Shown: positions 44,701 through 55,290 of the stretch, one piece after another
Numbering within the stretch: position 1 is the stretch's first letter
Layout: each line of letters starts with the position of its first letter
Origin: Gonapodya prolifera JEL478
Lineage: Eukaryota > Monoblepharomycota > Monoblepharidomycetes > Monoblepharidales > Gonapodyaceae
Direction: 5' to 3'
Assembly: GCA_001574975.1 (NCBI GenBank)
Contig: KQ965801.1
Location: 167,360 to 231,359 of the forward strand
Length of the DNA: 64,000 bases
Notes under the pieces: model-generated
Database searches by the model: none
Told to the model about the DNA's origin: nothing
What the model saw: the letters and a program-made list of their open reading frames with translations, nothing else
Position numbers and translations under genes: made by a program

Positions 44701-47189
44701 ATGATTCAGCGCGTTATGGGCATGTCTTCAAAGGAACTCAAGATTGTAAAACTCTTACCTGACATTTCGAGTTTCGCGGCGGATAAACGAAAGGAAAGGC
44801 TTGATTACGTCTATAATCATGTTCAGGATATGGTTGCTTACTGCCAGGTGAAGTTCATTGCTGATGTCTTGATTGAGAAGACATTTTCAACGATGATGAA
44901 CACAGGAACACTGCGAGTTGTTGAAGGCCCCAAGGAAGCCAACCGGTGAATGGCCCCCAGACGAAATTGCCTTCACTATCAACGTTCTTTCCAAGTATCG
45001 CGACGAATTCCCCGATAAACTCCGTGAAATGGCAACCCTCTTTCAGTCACTGTATCTTTTTCACAAAAACGGGGTTTTAAATGATTTCGTAAGTCTCACT
45101 TGAGGATTTTGATGTTGCAGCTTTTTCACCAGTGTGTTTGTAGCCCGACCCCCCGAAGAAAGTCGATACGGCGGAAATGCACAAGGAAGATACTGGGAAT
45201 ACCGTGAGTTTGCTCTTGTTTCGGTACAGTGTGTAATGTAAAATGTTGACATCAGATTCATGACGTTCTAAGCCAAAAGTTGTGCCCCATCCCGGAGACA
45301 CGGGGAAGGGAAAGGATGTCGCCGTCACCAAGGGTGACGAATTGGTAACCTTTTCTTTCGTGTTGATCATTGGTTTGTTCTTAATTCATTCCCAAGCCAA
45401 AGGCCCGGGACGTGGACCAACCCCAAGCCACCGATATAAACGGGGGAATTGCCTATAGTGATGCTTCCGTGAGCTTTATCTTCAAGTTTATCGATTCTCT
45501 ATCATTGAATTGCATTCCTTCATATTTCAAAGGCTCAAGGTGCAGCCAACATTGAAACACCGACAGACACAAGGAAGGAGAAGACGATCGTTCAAACTGC
45601 CGATTTGGTGTGTTTCTGCCTAGTTTATCAATGCTTTGTGGACACTGAACTGCACCCTCATTTCAAAGACTGAAGTCGAGACACGATCTGGAATTGCGGT
45701 AGATGCAACAGAGAACCCCAACGTTCAGAGTGCTGTTACGGTGTGTTTCACACTCTCAATTAACATCAATTCACTGTTATTGAATGATATTTCTTCTCAT
45801 CTCAAAGGTCGAAGTCGTTGCCCTCGTGGAAAAGACGGTCGATGGCAAGGGAAAGGCCGTCGCAGATCATGTAAGTTCATAACTTCACTTCAATTGTGTT
45901 TTGGGATTGTGACGCTATCATTCCCATTTGAAAGGTTCAAGTTACAGAAGAAACGGAGGCGGATTCAAAAGCCCGTCGCCTTGACAGAGCTCCGGCAAAA
46001 GTAAGTGTTTCATCGTTTACGATGCACATTTGCAAAGGCTAATGTTGAATGTCAAGCGGAAAAGGCATACCTGGACCACGGACATGACAAAAACTCTTCC
46101 GGATGATGACTCGGATGATGAAGACTTTGTGAGTTGCGGGTGGACTCGTGTGAACCAAATGTGTGGCTAAAAGGAATTTGCGATATCAAACAGACTCCTA
46201 CAGACAATACCATTGCCGAAGAAAAACGCCAGGAGATTGTAAGTGGAATCTAAGTGTCGTGCGCATGATGAATTTTTTTACCACAGTACCAACAGGCAAA
46301 TGCTGCCGAGCAATCTGATATGGTAAGGAAATGTATAACAACATTTCAACGAGTGTTTCAACTTTGAAATTGTCATTAGTTCATGTCATCTCCAGAATTT
46401 GTAAGTAAACTGTCATTTTTATTGTTTAATTTGTTGTTTTTCAAAAATTTCGATTCTAGGCCCACTCACGTCCTAGTGATCGAGAATTGTTACTGCAGAT
46501 GCGTAATTTGCTTCTCAAAATGGCAGTCAAAATTGTGAGTTTGAGTTAGTTTCGATTGTTGTTCACTACGTACCTGATCATTGTAATTCAGTTACCGCAA
46601 ACGGCAGCTTCTTCGCAATCAAGCGCAAATGGACCGGATGATGATTATCGCTCCTTAATGTGGAAGGGATTGCCACACCCTCAGGCAAGTAGAACGCGGT
46701 TTGTTGAAATTTCTCGAATTTTAATACCATTTTCCATAGAATTTGCTCAAACGGAATGCCAGTAAAGACCGTGCCAAATCTCCGTCAGCCAAGAGGGGTC
46801 CTGGTAGGCCAAGGAAGGAAACGGATCCTGAGACTGACCACGTCAAGGTATGTGAATGAACCATCATATTGTTTTCAATGATATGATAATCTTTAATTAG
46901 CCGAAGATCAAGTGGACCGACCTTATCAAAGAAACATATGATCTTACGGGATTGGAATTCGTACGGGGGAAGTCACTTTACGACACCATTCAAACAATCT
47001 GGAAAGCTTTCGCTGTAGACCACTCCATGCCTCCTAAATCGAGTATGTTGCTATTTTTGCTTATTTTCCTTTGACTAACTTACTGCGCTGCTAGCTGTTA
47101 TGGACAAAAACTTGGTGGACGTTTTCCTTGGTTTCTTGGAGGGGCATCGTGATTTCCCGGAGGAATTGGTCCGGAAAGCAGATGGATAG
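44701..47189 (+). CDS. Mini-exon gene encoding an AT-hook protein (about 498 aa, 18 exons)
   Basis: No long ORF marks this gene, but GT-AG sites give about 18 exons that join in one open frame from ATG 44701 to the stop at 47187-47189. Exon 1 is 44701-44847 and exon 2 is 44906-45088; then come exons of 21-108 bases, among them micro-exons 46287-46322 (YQQANAAEQSDM) and 46380-46400 (FMSSPEF). All introns but the last are phase 0 and measure roughly 40-75 bases. The intron at 46685-46739 begins with GC. The protein has a helical N-terminal region (residues 1-110), a long charged and probably disordered middle with an acidic DDDSDDEDF patch, an AT-hook (KRGPGRPRKE, exon 16) that would bind AT-rich DNA in the minor groove, and a helical C-terminus. 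NVLSKYRDEFPDKL near the N-terminus resembles VFLGFLEGHRDFPEEL at the C-terminus. A nuclear chromatin role is inferred. The exact 5' end is uncertain. Confidence 0.7.
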
Positions 47190-47269
47190 TCATTCGAAAA
47201 ATTAAAATCGTTTTCAATAAAACATTTTTCCATAAGAGAAACTTGAAAATACTATTTTCTCCAGTTCAA

Positions 47270-48530
47270 TCTCAAAATGGCCATCAACGCAGAAAATATG
47301 GCAAAGCCTTTTGAAAGCACTGAGGACGCTCAAGGAAAGTATGCTATTTACACGATACTCTCCAAAGTTCTTGGAATTGATGCCAAGAAGATTTGTGACA
47401 AAGTCATTACGAAAAGAAAGCAGAAAGCAAATTCCGGAATTGGCAAAATACCTTGATGCAAACAACGATGTGCTCGACTCCATATCATGTTTTGGAATTC
47501 ATGGGTCTTTTGAACAAGCATTCGGTTTATTCCATTCCAATTGATGCCATTGATAAATATGATGGGTTGAATGGCATCAGCGAGAATGAAAATGAAAGGG
47601 AAAGTGTGCAGGATAGCAAAGATGGAGAAGAGGAAGAGATTGACAAGGAAGTTTCAAAGGATAAAGGAAATGGTCCTGAAAACCGGAATATTTCAGCTTT
47701 TGGGGAACGAAATGGTTCTGGATCTCATCACTCAAACATTATTGGAAGTAGTGAACAAACCAGTTTGATCACAACTGAAATGAATCTGGAAATTTTTGAG
47801 AAGAATGTTTCTTAACAATCTTTTGTGCGGAAGTTTGAGGACCCACGGCATCTTTGGAACAGGATGGTCAGAAATTGGTTGCAATTGGACATGTGGTAAA
47901 CAACTCAATAGTCTAGACTTCTCAGAAAGGCGGGCGAGAGCCAAGGTCGATTTGTATCATCTTTTTCAACAATTATATTGAAAAATCCGCGGAGATTCAT
48001 CACTTGCTGTAGAAGTCATGTATCACACTCAGGCTTTTCCGAACACCGTCATGGCTTAGATAGCACATTCGAATGCAGGTGGATCTTATCAGTCCGGTCA
48101 CAGCAACGTCAATCTTCATCTTCAAGTAGTGCTCTGATTCATCCATCTTCTTTACAAACACATTCACATCTCCCTGCAAAGATATTGGAGCATTTTGTTT
48201 ACATTGCGATGAATCGTGAGCTTGGACTCATCAAAATTGGGGAAACTACGATTCTCTCAAAGAGAAACACTACTTTGCAAGGATTGGAAGAAATCAGTGT
48301 TTCTATTCTGTTTGCAATTCGCATCAATGACAAATTTCCCACTGCAAAAGCCAAAACTATTGAAAGCATGCTACATGAGACTTTTCGGCCATTTATCTCA
48401 AAGAAAACAAAAGATTATCTTGATTTTCATCAACTAAGAAAAAAGTTGGACATAACAGGGAATGATGAACTGGCCATGCAAAAAGTTGCGTGGTATCTCT
48501 TTCAACATTTGCTTCCGAGAACAACATGAT
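47270..48530 (+). pseudogene. MSV199 / GIY-YIG (T5orf172) relic, copy 2
   Basis: An MSV199-like start (KYAIYTILSKVLGIDAKKI), an acidic linker, a shared stretch (cggagattcatcacttgctg at 47988, matching 43282) and a nuclease segment with VYIAMNRELGLIKIGETTIL, an Arg further on, and KAKTIESMLHETFRPFI. The ORF at 47978-48529 holds the nuclease end complete. The copy as a whole is broken in several places. It is a sister of copy 1 at 43030-44213, with the mini-exon gene between them. Confidence 0.65.
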
Positions 48531-48550
48531 GAAATATTGCAATCTCAATG

Positions 48551-49830
48551 AGAGATCTGACTAAGAAATATTTGGAAAAACTGAAACATGGTGGGGCTTC
48601 TGATGAGGACATGGGAAAGGAAACGTTATGGATTGTGAGTTTTGTTTAGTTTTCTTTATTTTTAGCAAGTCTGTTTATAATGTTTCTTGAAGCTTTTTGA
48701 CATTGCGCGGGGACTGAAATACCTCCATAAAAACAACATCCTCCATTTGGACGTGAAACCAGATAACGCTCTGGTTGACAAACTACATCGGACAATGGTT
48801 ACAGACTTTGGCACTTGCCTTATCCGCGAATTGGAGGGAAAAGATCATGGTGTGGGGACAAAGTGTTACATGGCTCCTGAACGTCTCAGAGGAGAGGCTC
48901 CAACTCGTAAAGTGGATGTCTTTGCTTTGGAATAAGTCTGTTTGAGGTGAGCAATAAAAACGTGCTTATCCATCTACCATGTTTGACATGAAATTCAAAT
49001 TTGGTTTCTGTGCGACCCTTACAACAACCTGGATGACTTGGTGGAAATTGAAGCGCAAAACAAACGACCTTAACTTCCAACATCCTGCAATATACTGGAT
49101 GAAATCAAAAGGTTGATGATTTGGTTGCTGGGATTCAGAACCAAACGAGCGTCCTGATTTTGATGAAATCGTGGAGATTCTCTCCAAATACGTCAAGTGA
49201 GTGCTTTATGTGTATTTCTGATAATACTGGTTTTGAAACGCGGTTTTCTCAACCAAGATCTGAAATTCATCGCCCAAAACCGCCAAATATTGAAAATATC
49301 CTTCCAACCATTCCAAATGATGCTCTGGAGCTTTTTTCGCTTGCGGAAAAATACTTTGAGGGTTCTGATAAAATTCCGCAAGATTTCACAAGTTCATTCC
49401 ACTTACTCTTGAGAGCTGCAAAGTTCCAGCATCCAAAAGCTCTTTTACAAATTGGGCAATTTTACATGCAAGGTTTGGGAGGTGTTTTAAAGAACTTAGT
49501 GGAAGCTGCATTGTGGTGGACCAAGGCTGCAGAGCAAGGGTATGCCAATGCACAGTACAATCTTGGAGTTTGCTATAACAATGGAGGAGGGATGGAAAAG
49601 GACCAGAAAATGGCGGAGTTTTGGAACACCAAGGCCGCGGAGCAAGGTTTTGCTGAAGCATAGAAAAATCTTAAATGTTTCTGCGCCAAAGGAAAAGGAG
49701 TGGAAAGGAATGATAAAGTGCATTCCATTGATGTATGCAGTATTTGCAGTAGGCACTCGGCACGTTTCAAATGAAACCGCTGATGTCCTTTTGAAGCATT
49801 TTCAGAAAATTTTCTCGCAGTGTTGAAATA
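48551..49830 (+). pseudogene. Protein kinase with Sel1 repeats (broken)
   Basis: Short exons give a kinase C-lobe: ARGLKYLHKNNILHLDVKPDN (catalytic loop with Asp, Lys, Asn), VTDFGTC (DFG), GTKCYMAPERL (APE) and VDVFAL near 48925, where the expected FGISLFE continues one base out of frame. NERPDFDEIVEILSKYV ends the kinase near 49195. After an intron come Sel1 repeats: HPKALLQIGQFYMQG, AALWWTKAAEQGYANAQYNLGV and AEFWNTKAAEQG, then a TAG where the repeat should continue (about 49660). The N-lobe with its Gly loop was not found; exon 48551-48638 carries only a helical lead-in. Kinase-Sel1 fusions are common in fungi as signalling proteins; this copy is probably a pseudogene. Confidence 0.65.
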
Positions 49831-50253
49831 GAATCTAGATTATCTCGTTAGATGTTGTGATTGGACAGAAAGGTATACGAAGGTGAATCTTTACAAATTT
49901 TTGAGGAAAATTCACTTAAATTTTGACCAGATTCCCATTTCCACTTTGTGAATTTTTTGATGTGAAAACTGTTCTTTTAGAAAAAAAATCCAGAAGTGTA
50001 AAAAACAGAGTTTGAGTTGAGTGATTTCAAAAGTGTGCAGAGACTGAAATTGCATTCATCACCTTTTTGGGGTCAATTTACATCAAAAAAAAAAAAAAAA
50101 AAAGTGCGGTATTAGGGAGTTTGCGCACCGCACTTTTTTCCTGTAAACTTTACCGTAGAGCCTCCGTGGCGCAGCCCGAGGAAAATTTGACGGTAAAATT
50201 CTCCTGTAGCCCGACCCTACAGGAAGGTCACATTCCTCGACCTTTTTTGCAAC

Positions 50254-51542
50254 AATGCGCGGTCTGAGAGGCAGATTTGTTGTTCCACGTCGCGCACCAA
50301 CCCAACAAGGTAAGAATTTCTCAGGGGCAGCGTCCTCATGCCGTCGCTCATCCTCATTGTGACCTCGTCGTCGTCGCCTAAATTTAGCCTTTGATTCTCA
50401 AAATACCACTGGCACAGAAGTCGAAAACACCCCGCCAGCCCTTTCTATAATGGAAAGGGATGCCGAGCCTGCCGGAGAAGCGGATAGCAGTGGTGTGACA
50501 CGTGCCCTTGCACCATCAAGTGAGTCCTTTTTCCGGGACTTGATTCGAGCCTGATTCTCCCCCGTTTCCACATATTACTACATATCTATCTGCATCTATA
50601 TCAGGTGTGCTTAATAGACCCATTGCTGGGGCACGTGGGCCTCAATTCCGCAAGCTCACCGGGAAGTCAGCAAACCCTCGTTGTTGTGGACCCAATTGCT
50701 GACGGAAGCAATTGTGATCCTGCCGTACTGGAAGAGCACCTTGGAAACAATTGGTGAGAAGCAAGCGCGGATGATTGCAAACTTGGAGGCGGCAGGGCCC
50801 AAGTGGATTGGTGTCAAATGGAAACCAATTGACACCGCACTCAGTCAGGCTCTTGCGTGGATTCAAGCGGAGGAGGAGAACGACCAAAGGTTGACGGGTG
50901 CGGACAAGGAATACACGGAGCTCGACCAGCTCTTGGAAGAGTGGTATGATGTGGTGAGAGTCCAAAGTTGATGTGCAATTTTTTGTGTTCCCACTGCATC
51001 ACGACCGCCATTTCAGCATTGCGACAAAGGACTCAAACGCCAGAACTAGAAACGGGCAAAGGAGAACTCGGTTGCAGACGAGGAATACGTCCAAGGTAAG
51101 TGATCAGTCGCTGAGTTACTGTGACAGATTCCCACACCCTTCTGCAACATCCAGTACTCCTCAACAAGTCATGCTCGGTGTACAAAACACCAAAACGGCC
51201 CCCAGGGACGATACCTGGTGGGGATTCGGACAAGGATGTGGAAAGCAACCAAACCCCCCTTGTGTTGAAGAAAACCCATAAGTGTTTGTGGAGAAGCAAC
51301 AAAGGAATGGAAGGAAGCACAGGGAATGGACTATTGGAACTTGGACGGGACTCTGCGCTGAAAACGGGGCGTTTCCAGGAGGAAGAGCTGAGGTGGAAGC
51401 GTGATTTCATGGATCTGGAGGCACAAAAGCTCCAGCTGGATCGCGAGAGGTTTGAGGAGGATAAGAAGGATTGGGAGGCGTTGCGGAAGAAGGACGAGGC
51501 TCTGCTGGCGGCGTTGCCATGCTTTACTAGCATAGGTAAATA
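50254..51542 (+). pseudogene. H1 accessory protein (DNA-binding partner of the transposase), degenerate
   Basis: Short exons start at 50254 (MRGLRGRFVVPRRAPTQQ) and follow with an ENTPPALSIMERD segment, a helical domain (LLTEAIVILPYWKSTLETI, VKWKPIDTALSQALAWI, LDQLLEEWYDVV) and a C-terminal coiled coil (51121-51543). The middle helical domain matches the partner ORF of H2 and H3. In PIF/Harbinger elements the second protein is a Myb/trihelix-like DNA binder that brings the transposase to the ends. The frame breaks near 50680, so this copy is probably inactive. Confidence 0.6.
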
Positions 51543-51609
51543 GCGAGATGGAATGAAATTTAAAGATTAATATATTAGATTATATTCTATTGTTCAATAA
51601 ACACTAATT

Positions 51610-52389
51610 CTAAGCATTGACCGGGCGGAGGTACGTCTCAAGTGGGGGCGGTGCAATTCCAAATAAGTCCACTACTTGACTACCATAAAGACAAGTGTGA
51701 CAGTTTGTAAGAAGAACTGCCACACTGTAGAATAATGCCACAGGCTGAAGGAGGAATTTCTGGTTCTTTTTAAAGTCCACCCATGCAAAGAGAGTCACAA
51801 TCTTACTGAAACTCCATTCCACAGAAATCCTGACAGCACTCATATCAGCATTGTGCTGCCTCTGAGCCTGGGTGAGGCGTGCTGAANGAAATGGGGAGAG
51901 GAGATGGATGTTCTTGCCATAGGCAGGGTCCCCATACAGCTGCACAGGAGTTCCATTGGCAGACCAAGCTGTAAGGCAAAAGTTAAAGAGAATACATCAA
52001 ATAGCATCATATGAACATGCACCATGATTGTGAAGGATGTCAGGGAGTGTACTCTCTCTGTAGACTCTTGCATCATGCCGTTTCCCATTAAAAGGTCCAT
52101 GCAGTCGCAGGATTCCATCTGCTATAAGCACTCCCTGGTACTTAATAGCATGAACGCACTTCCAGCCATTGTACCACAGCTCCTGGCGCCTGCTTGGTCG
52201 GGCAATGGGTCGCAATGTACCATCTACGAACCCAAAAACTGACGAAAGTGGTGCCCCGGCGGCATGGACTGCTGCACAGCAGGAATCCAAGTAGTCCGGA
52301 GTCATCAGGTCCTTGTCCTACTCCATAGCATGTCGAAAGTGGCCGTAGATGTGCTCCGCGACCTCCAAAGCAATGCGCGAAATTTGGTG
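51610..52389 (-). pseudogene. H1 DDE transposase, 5' end missing
   Basis: The minus strand reads the C-terminal two thirds of a PIF/Harbinger DDE_Tnp_4 nuclease: FVDGTLRPIARPSR (first Asp), GVLIADGILRLHGPFNGKRHD, QLYGDPAYGKN (second Asp), VEWSFSKI (Glu) and NCHTCLYGSQVVDLF. All three acidic residues are present. The N-terminal helix-turn-helix part is cut away at the junction with the LTR scrap. One unresolved base lies near 51896. Confidence 0.7.
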
Positions 52390-52488
52390 CACATCTAAAC
52401 CCGCGGCCACAGTAGTGGCACAGCAGCTAATACCCAACACTCATACTACACTATATACTCCACGTTAGTGGATGTCAGTGTGACAAGA
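52390..52488 (+). repeat. LTR fragment at a recombinant junction
   Basis: About 100 bases match 10953-11053 at about nine tenths identity. The fragment joins the truncated H1 transposase on the left to H2 sequence on the right (agaatctcacaatctg onward equals the H3 interior). It is a scrap of a copia-like LTR with no coding part. Confidence 0.7.
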
Positions 52489-52558
52489 ATCTCACAATCT
52501 GCAGCGCAATCGAAGAGATTGGATTACAGAGGTCAGTTCTACTGTCCCGTGTGAAGTT

Positions 52559-52774
52559 TTACCTCTCCCTTGTCACTGTGTTGACACTGCCATCGCGGCC
52601 AATTTTGAATCCCTTTTGTTGAAGTGCCCTCCTGATTTCACCCCAGGAGCTGGTCAAAACCCATTTGAGGAAGGACAGGGCATGTTGGCGCAGCGCGGGA
52701 TAGGGAATCCAGGCGTGTACAGAGGACCGCTTGCCCCAATGTGTTGATGCAATGATTTGTGGCCGATTCACCAT
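52559..52774 (-). CDS. Small third ORF of H2 (71 aa)
   Basis: The minus-strand ORF encodes a basic protein (MVNRPQIIASTHWGKRSSV, then EIRRALQQKGFKIGRDGSVN) with helix-turn-helix-like spacing. The same protein, with changes that mostly keep its character, is found in H3 at 57520-57734. It points away from the partner ORF across a gap of about 30 bases. No named family is recognised; a DNA-binding or regulatory role is inferred. Confidence 0.5.
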   Translation of the reverse strand: MVNRPQIIASTHWGKRSSVHAWIPYPALRQHALSFLKWVLTSSWGEIRRALQQKGFKIGRDGSVNTVTRER

Positions 52775-52806
52775 TTTTTAACGCGGAATCTGTTTGAATA
52801 CATGCT

Positions 52807-53783
52807 TTGAATACAGATGTTACGAATACACCAGCTGGTGCTGGCCGTGTCGCGCAGTTTCGGAAGCTAATAGGGAAAGTCAGGGAACCAACTGGAATGT
52901 GGCGCGATTTGCATACAGAAGCAATTGCCGTCACGCTGTACTGGAAAGGAACGCAGGAGACAATCAAGGAAAAACAGACGAGGATTGTGGCAACCTTGGA
53001 GGCTATTGGGGTGGAATGGGTGGGGGTCAAGTGGAAACCCATTGACACTGCCCTGAATTGGGCACTGACATGGGTAAAAGAGGACCGCAAGAACCACCAG
53101 AGGCTGACGGGGGTGGACAAAGACATTACGGAGGTGCAGCAATTACTGGAGGAGTGGTACACGGTGGTGAGTGTTCGGTTTTGCAGGATTCGGGAATCGT
53201 ATGCAAAGTAACTGCGTGATTAGAATACATGTAGTATCAGGACGAAGAGAATGAGAAAGCGGATCAGAAACGTGGGCGGGAGGCCTCGGAACGGGATGAG
53301 CAGTACGTTCAAGGTGAGGGAATCAATTGGCATTCTGATTTTCAATTGATTTGACTGAACGCTCTATGGAATCGTCAAATCACATCAACAGACCTCCTCT
53401 CCCAATCATTGGAGAGGTGCAGGACATAGAGGCGCTGAAGGGAAGTGACAGACGGTGCGGAATCGGATGGGGAGAGCTCAAGCGTGACAACTCCCATCCC
53501 GGCCAAGCGGCGCAAGCCAAGGATGGCGGACACTGGTGAATGTCAGGTGGTGGACGTACTGAAGGGTTTAATGGATGCGGAGAGCAAAAGAGGGGCAAAC
53601 ACGGATCGATTTTGGGAGGAGGACGTCGGGCTCAGGAAGGAGTTCCTGGAAGTTGAATGGATGAAGGCGCAACTGGAACGGGATTGTGTCGAGCGTGAAG
53701 AGAAGGACAGGGAAGCTGCATGGAGAAAGGATGAAGCAATAGTAGCTTTACTAACTAAACTAGTTGCAGATGGACATAAATGA
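52807..53783 (+). CDS. H2 accessory protein (transposase partner)
   Basis: Exon 1 (52807-53165) reads VAQFRKLIGKVREPTGMWRD, LHTEAIAVTLYWKGTQETI, VEWVGVKWKPIDTALNWAL and VQQLLEEWYTVV, a helical trihelix/Myb-like domain. Introns follow near 53165 and 53313. The 3' exon (to the stop at 53781-53783) carries an EFLEVEWMKAQLERD coiled coil and a TKLVADGHK end. Introns are short. The reading frame can be followed through the gene, so H2's partner gene may be whole. Confidence 0.6.
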
Positions 53784-53839
53784 CGTTTCTTCTTAGTTTG
53801 TATGATCAAATGCAATTAAATTTATCTAAATTGGCTTTA

Positions 53840-55082
53840 CTACTGGTTTGCTACATGTAAGTAGGTTTCAAGTGGAGGTGGATCAACTCTTAATAGGTCC
53901 ACCACCTGACTGCCATAAATACATGTGTGGCAGTTTGTAAGCAGTAGTGCCACCTTATAATAAAGTCCCAGTGGCTGCAAGAGCAGTTTCTTGTTCTTCT
54001 TAAAGTCAACCCATGCAAATAAAGCTAACACCTTCCCAAAACACCACTCAACAGCAATCCTAACTGCACTCATGTCCGCGTTGTGCATCCTTTGAGCATC
54101 TGTAATCCTTGCAGAGCAAACCGGGGCAATTATAAGGGGGTTCCTGCCGTAGGCAGGGTCCCCATACAATTGGATGCGCCAACCATCTGGGAGACGTGCT
54201 GCAGCACGTATTGGTATGCAACCACCGCGATTCATAATAAAATATCACTCACCATGGTTTATAAGTGTTTCCAACAGACCACTCTCCCAAAAAACCCGCG
54301 AATCGTGCCGTTTCCTGTTGTAAGGCCCTGAAATCTGCATGATTCCGTCCATGATTAGCACCCCTTGAAACTTGATGGCATGTGTTCGCTTCCATCCAAT
54401 GTACCAAAGCTCCTGACGGCAAATTAGACGTGCGATGGGGCACACAGTACCATCAATGAACCCAAAAATAGTCTGGAGCGGAGCGCCAGTGGCATGAACA
54501 GCTGCACAACACTGCTCCAGATAGTCGGGCGTCATTAACTGGTCATCTCATGCCATAATGTGTCCAAATTGCTCCGCTATTCCAATTGCCGTCTCGTGGA
54601 CGATCCGCGAAACTTGCGAGTGGTCCCACCCAAAGAAGATTGCGATCTCCCCAAGACGCCCAGTGTACGATAGGTGGTTGAGGAGCATGCACAACGCTGT
54701 TGTTCCGGGAAGCTTGAGCTGATTGGTGGTTGTGATGATATCGGGGATGTGGAGGGCGGCGCAAAGGCAGTCCACATCCACCCAACTAATCTGCCACAGA
54801 ACAAGTTAGATTAACAAAATAACTGTCTCAGAGCATCGATCCTTACCAGAAATGATAAAAATAATCCGCATCGCTCAATGATTCCAGGTCCAGCGGTTCC
54901 AATGTGAGACTCCGGACTGATGGCGGCGGCAAGACCACCAAGAGGCCAAGGACAGCTGCGATACGGACAGCAAGTGATGCGTCCTCCTCAGCTGTATCTG
55001 CTTCCACTGCCATGGGATGGTATCGCAGCATGTTGGTCTGGTATTGAGGGACGGCACACGGTACATTTCTTATGATGCGCAA
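53840..55082 (-). CDS. H2 PIF/Harbinger transposase
   Basis: On the minus strand four coding blocks follow: 55082-54843 (LDLESLSDADYFYHF), 54790-54548 (helix-turn-helix: TTTNQLKLPGTTALCMLL, GRLGEIAIFFGWDHSQVSRI), 54535-54245 (IFGFIDGTVCPIAR, first Asp) and 54235-53840 (YGDPAYGRN, second Asp; VEWCFGKVLALFAW, Glu). All catalytic acids are present. A stop at the end of the second block (FGHIMA) replaces AWGDQ seen in H3, so the copy may be inactive unless an intron lies there. Confidence 0.75.
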
Positions 55083-55146
55083 ACTAAAAGGTACTCAATA
55101 ATTCCTCATGTGCCTCAGTAAACTTTATGGTGAAGTTTTTTTTTTT

Positions 55147-55183
55147 TGCGCAAACTCTCTATTAGAGAGTTTCTGTTACCGTA
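55147..55183. repeat. Abutting terminal repeats of H2 and H3
   Basis: The H2 right terminal repeat (55147-55159) and the H3 left terminal sequence (GAGAGTTTCTGTTACCGTA from 55165) face each other with only TATTA between them, which includes a TTA target. Two related elements are thus inserted head to head at one site. Confidence 0.75.
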
Positions 55184-55290
55184 AAGTTTACTGTGGCACA
55201 CAAGAAATTACTAAGTATATTTAAGTTTGTGCAAGATTAAAAATATACCGTGCGCCATCCCTCATTACTGTACCAATATGATGCAAGGCA

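Larger units (their letters stand above)
50115..52389. mobile_element. PIF/Harbinger DNA transposon H1 (right end lost)
   Basis: The left terminal repeat GGGAGTTTGCGCA starts at 50115 directly after TTA, the usual 3-base target. Inside are a plus-strand accessory ORF (about 50254-51542) and a minus-strand DDE transposase (51610-52389), the normal convergent layout. The right terminus is missing: transposase sequence stops at about 52389 where an LTR scrap begins. A run of A (50085-50103) precedes the element. H1 is clearly diverged from H2 and H3. Confidence 0.8.
52489..55159. mobile_element. PIF/Harbinger DNA transposon H2 (left end lost)
   Basis: H2 has the same layout as H3 in the opposite orientation: a small minus-strand ORF, a plus-strand partner ORF, and a minus-strand transposase. 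Its right terminal repeat TGCGCAAACTCTC is at 55147-55159. The left terminal 160 bases or so seen in H3 are absent, replaced by the LTR scrap. Confidence 0.8.

Noticed and set aside
50085-50103. A-run taken as the tail of a LINE or SINE
   Set aside because: No element body precedes it; it simply lies next to the Harbinger H1 terminus.
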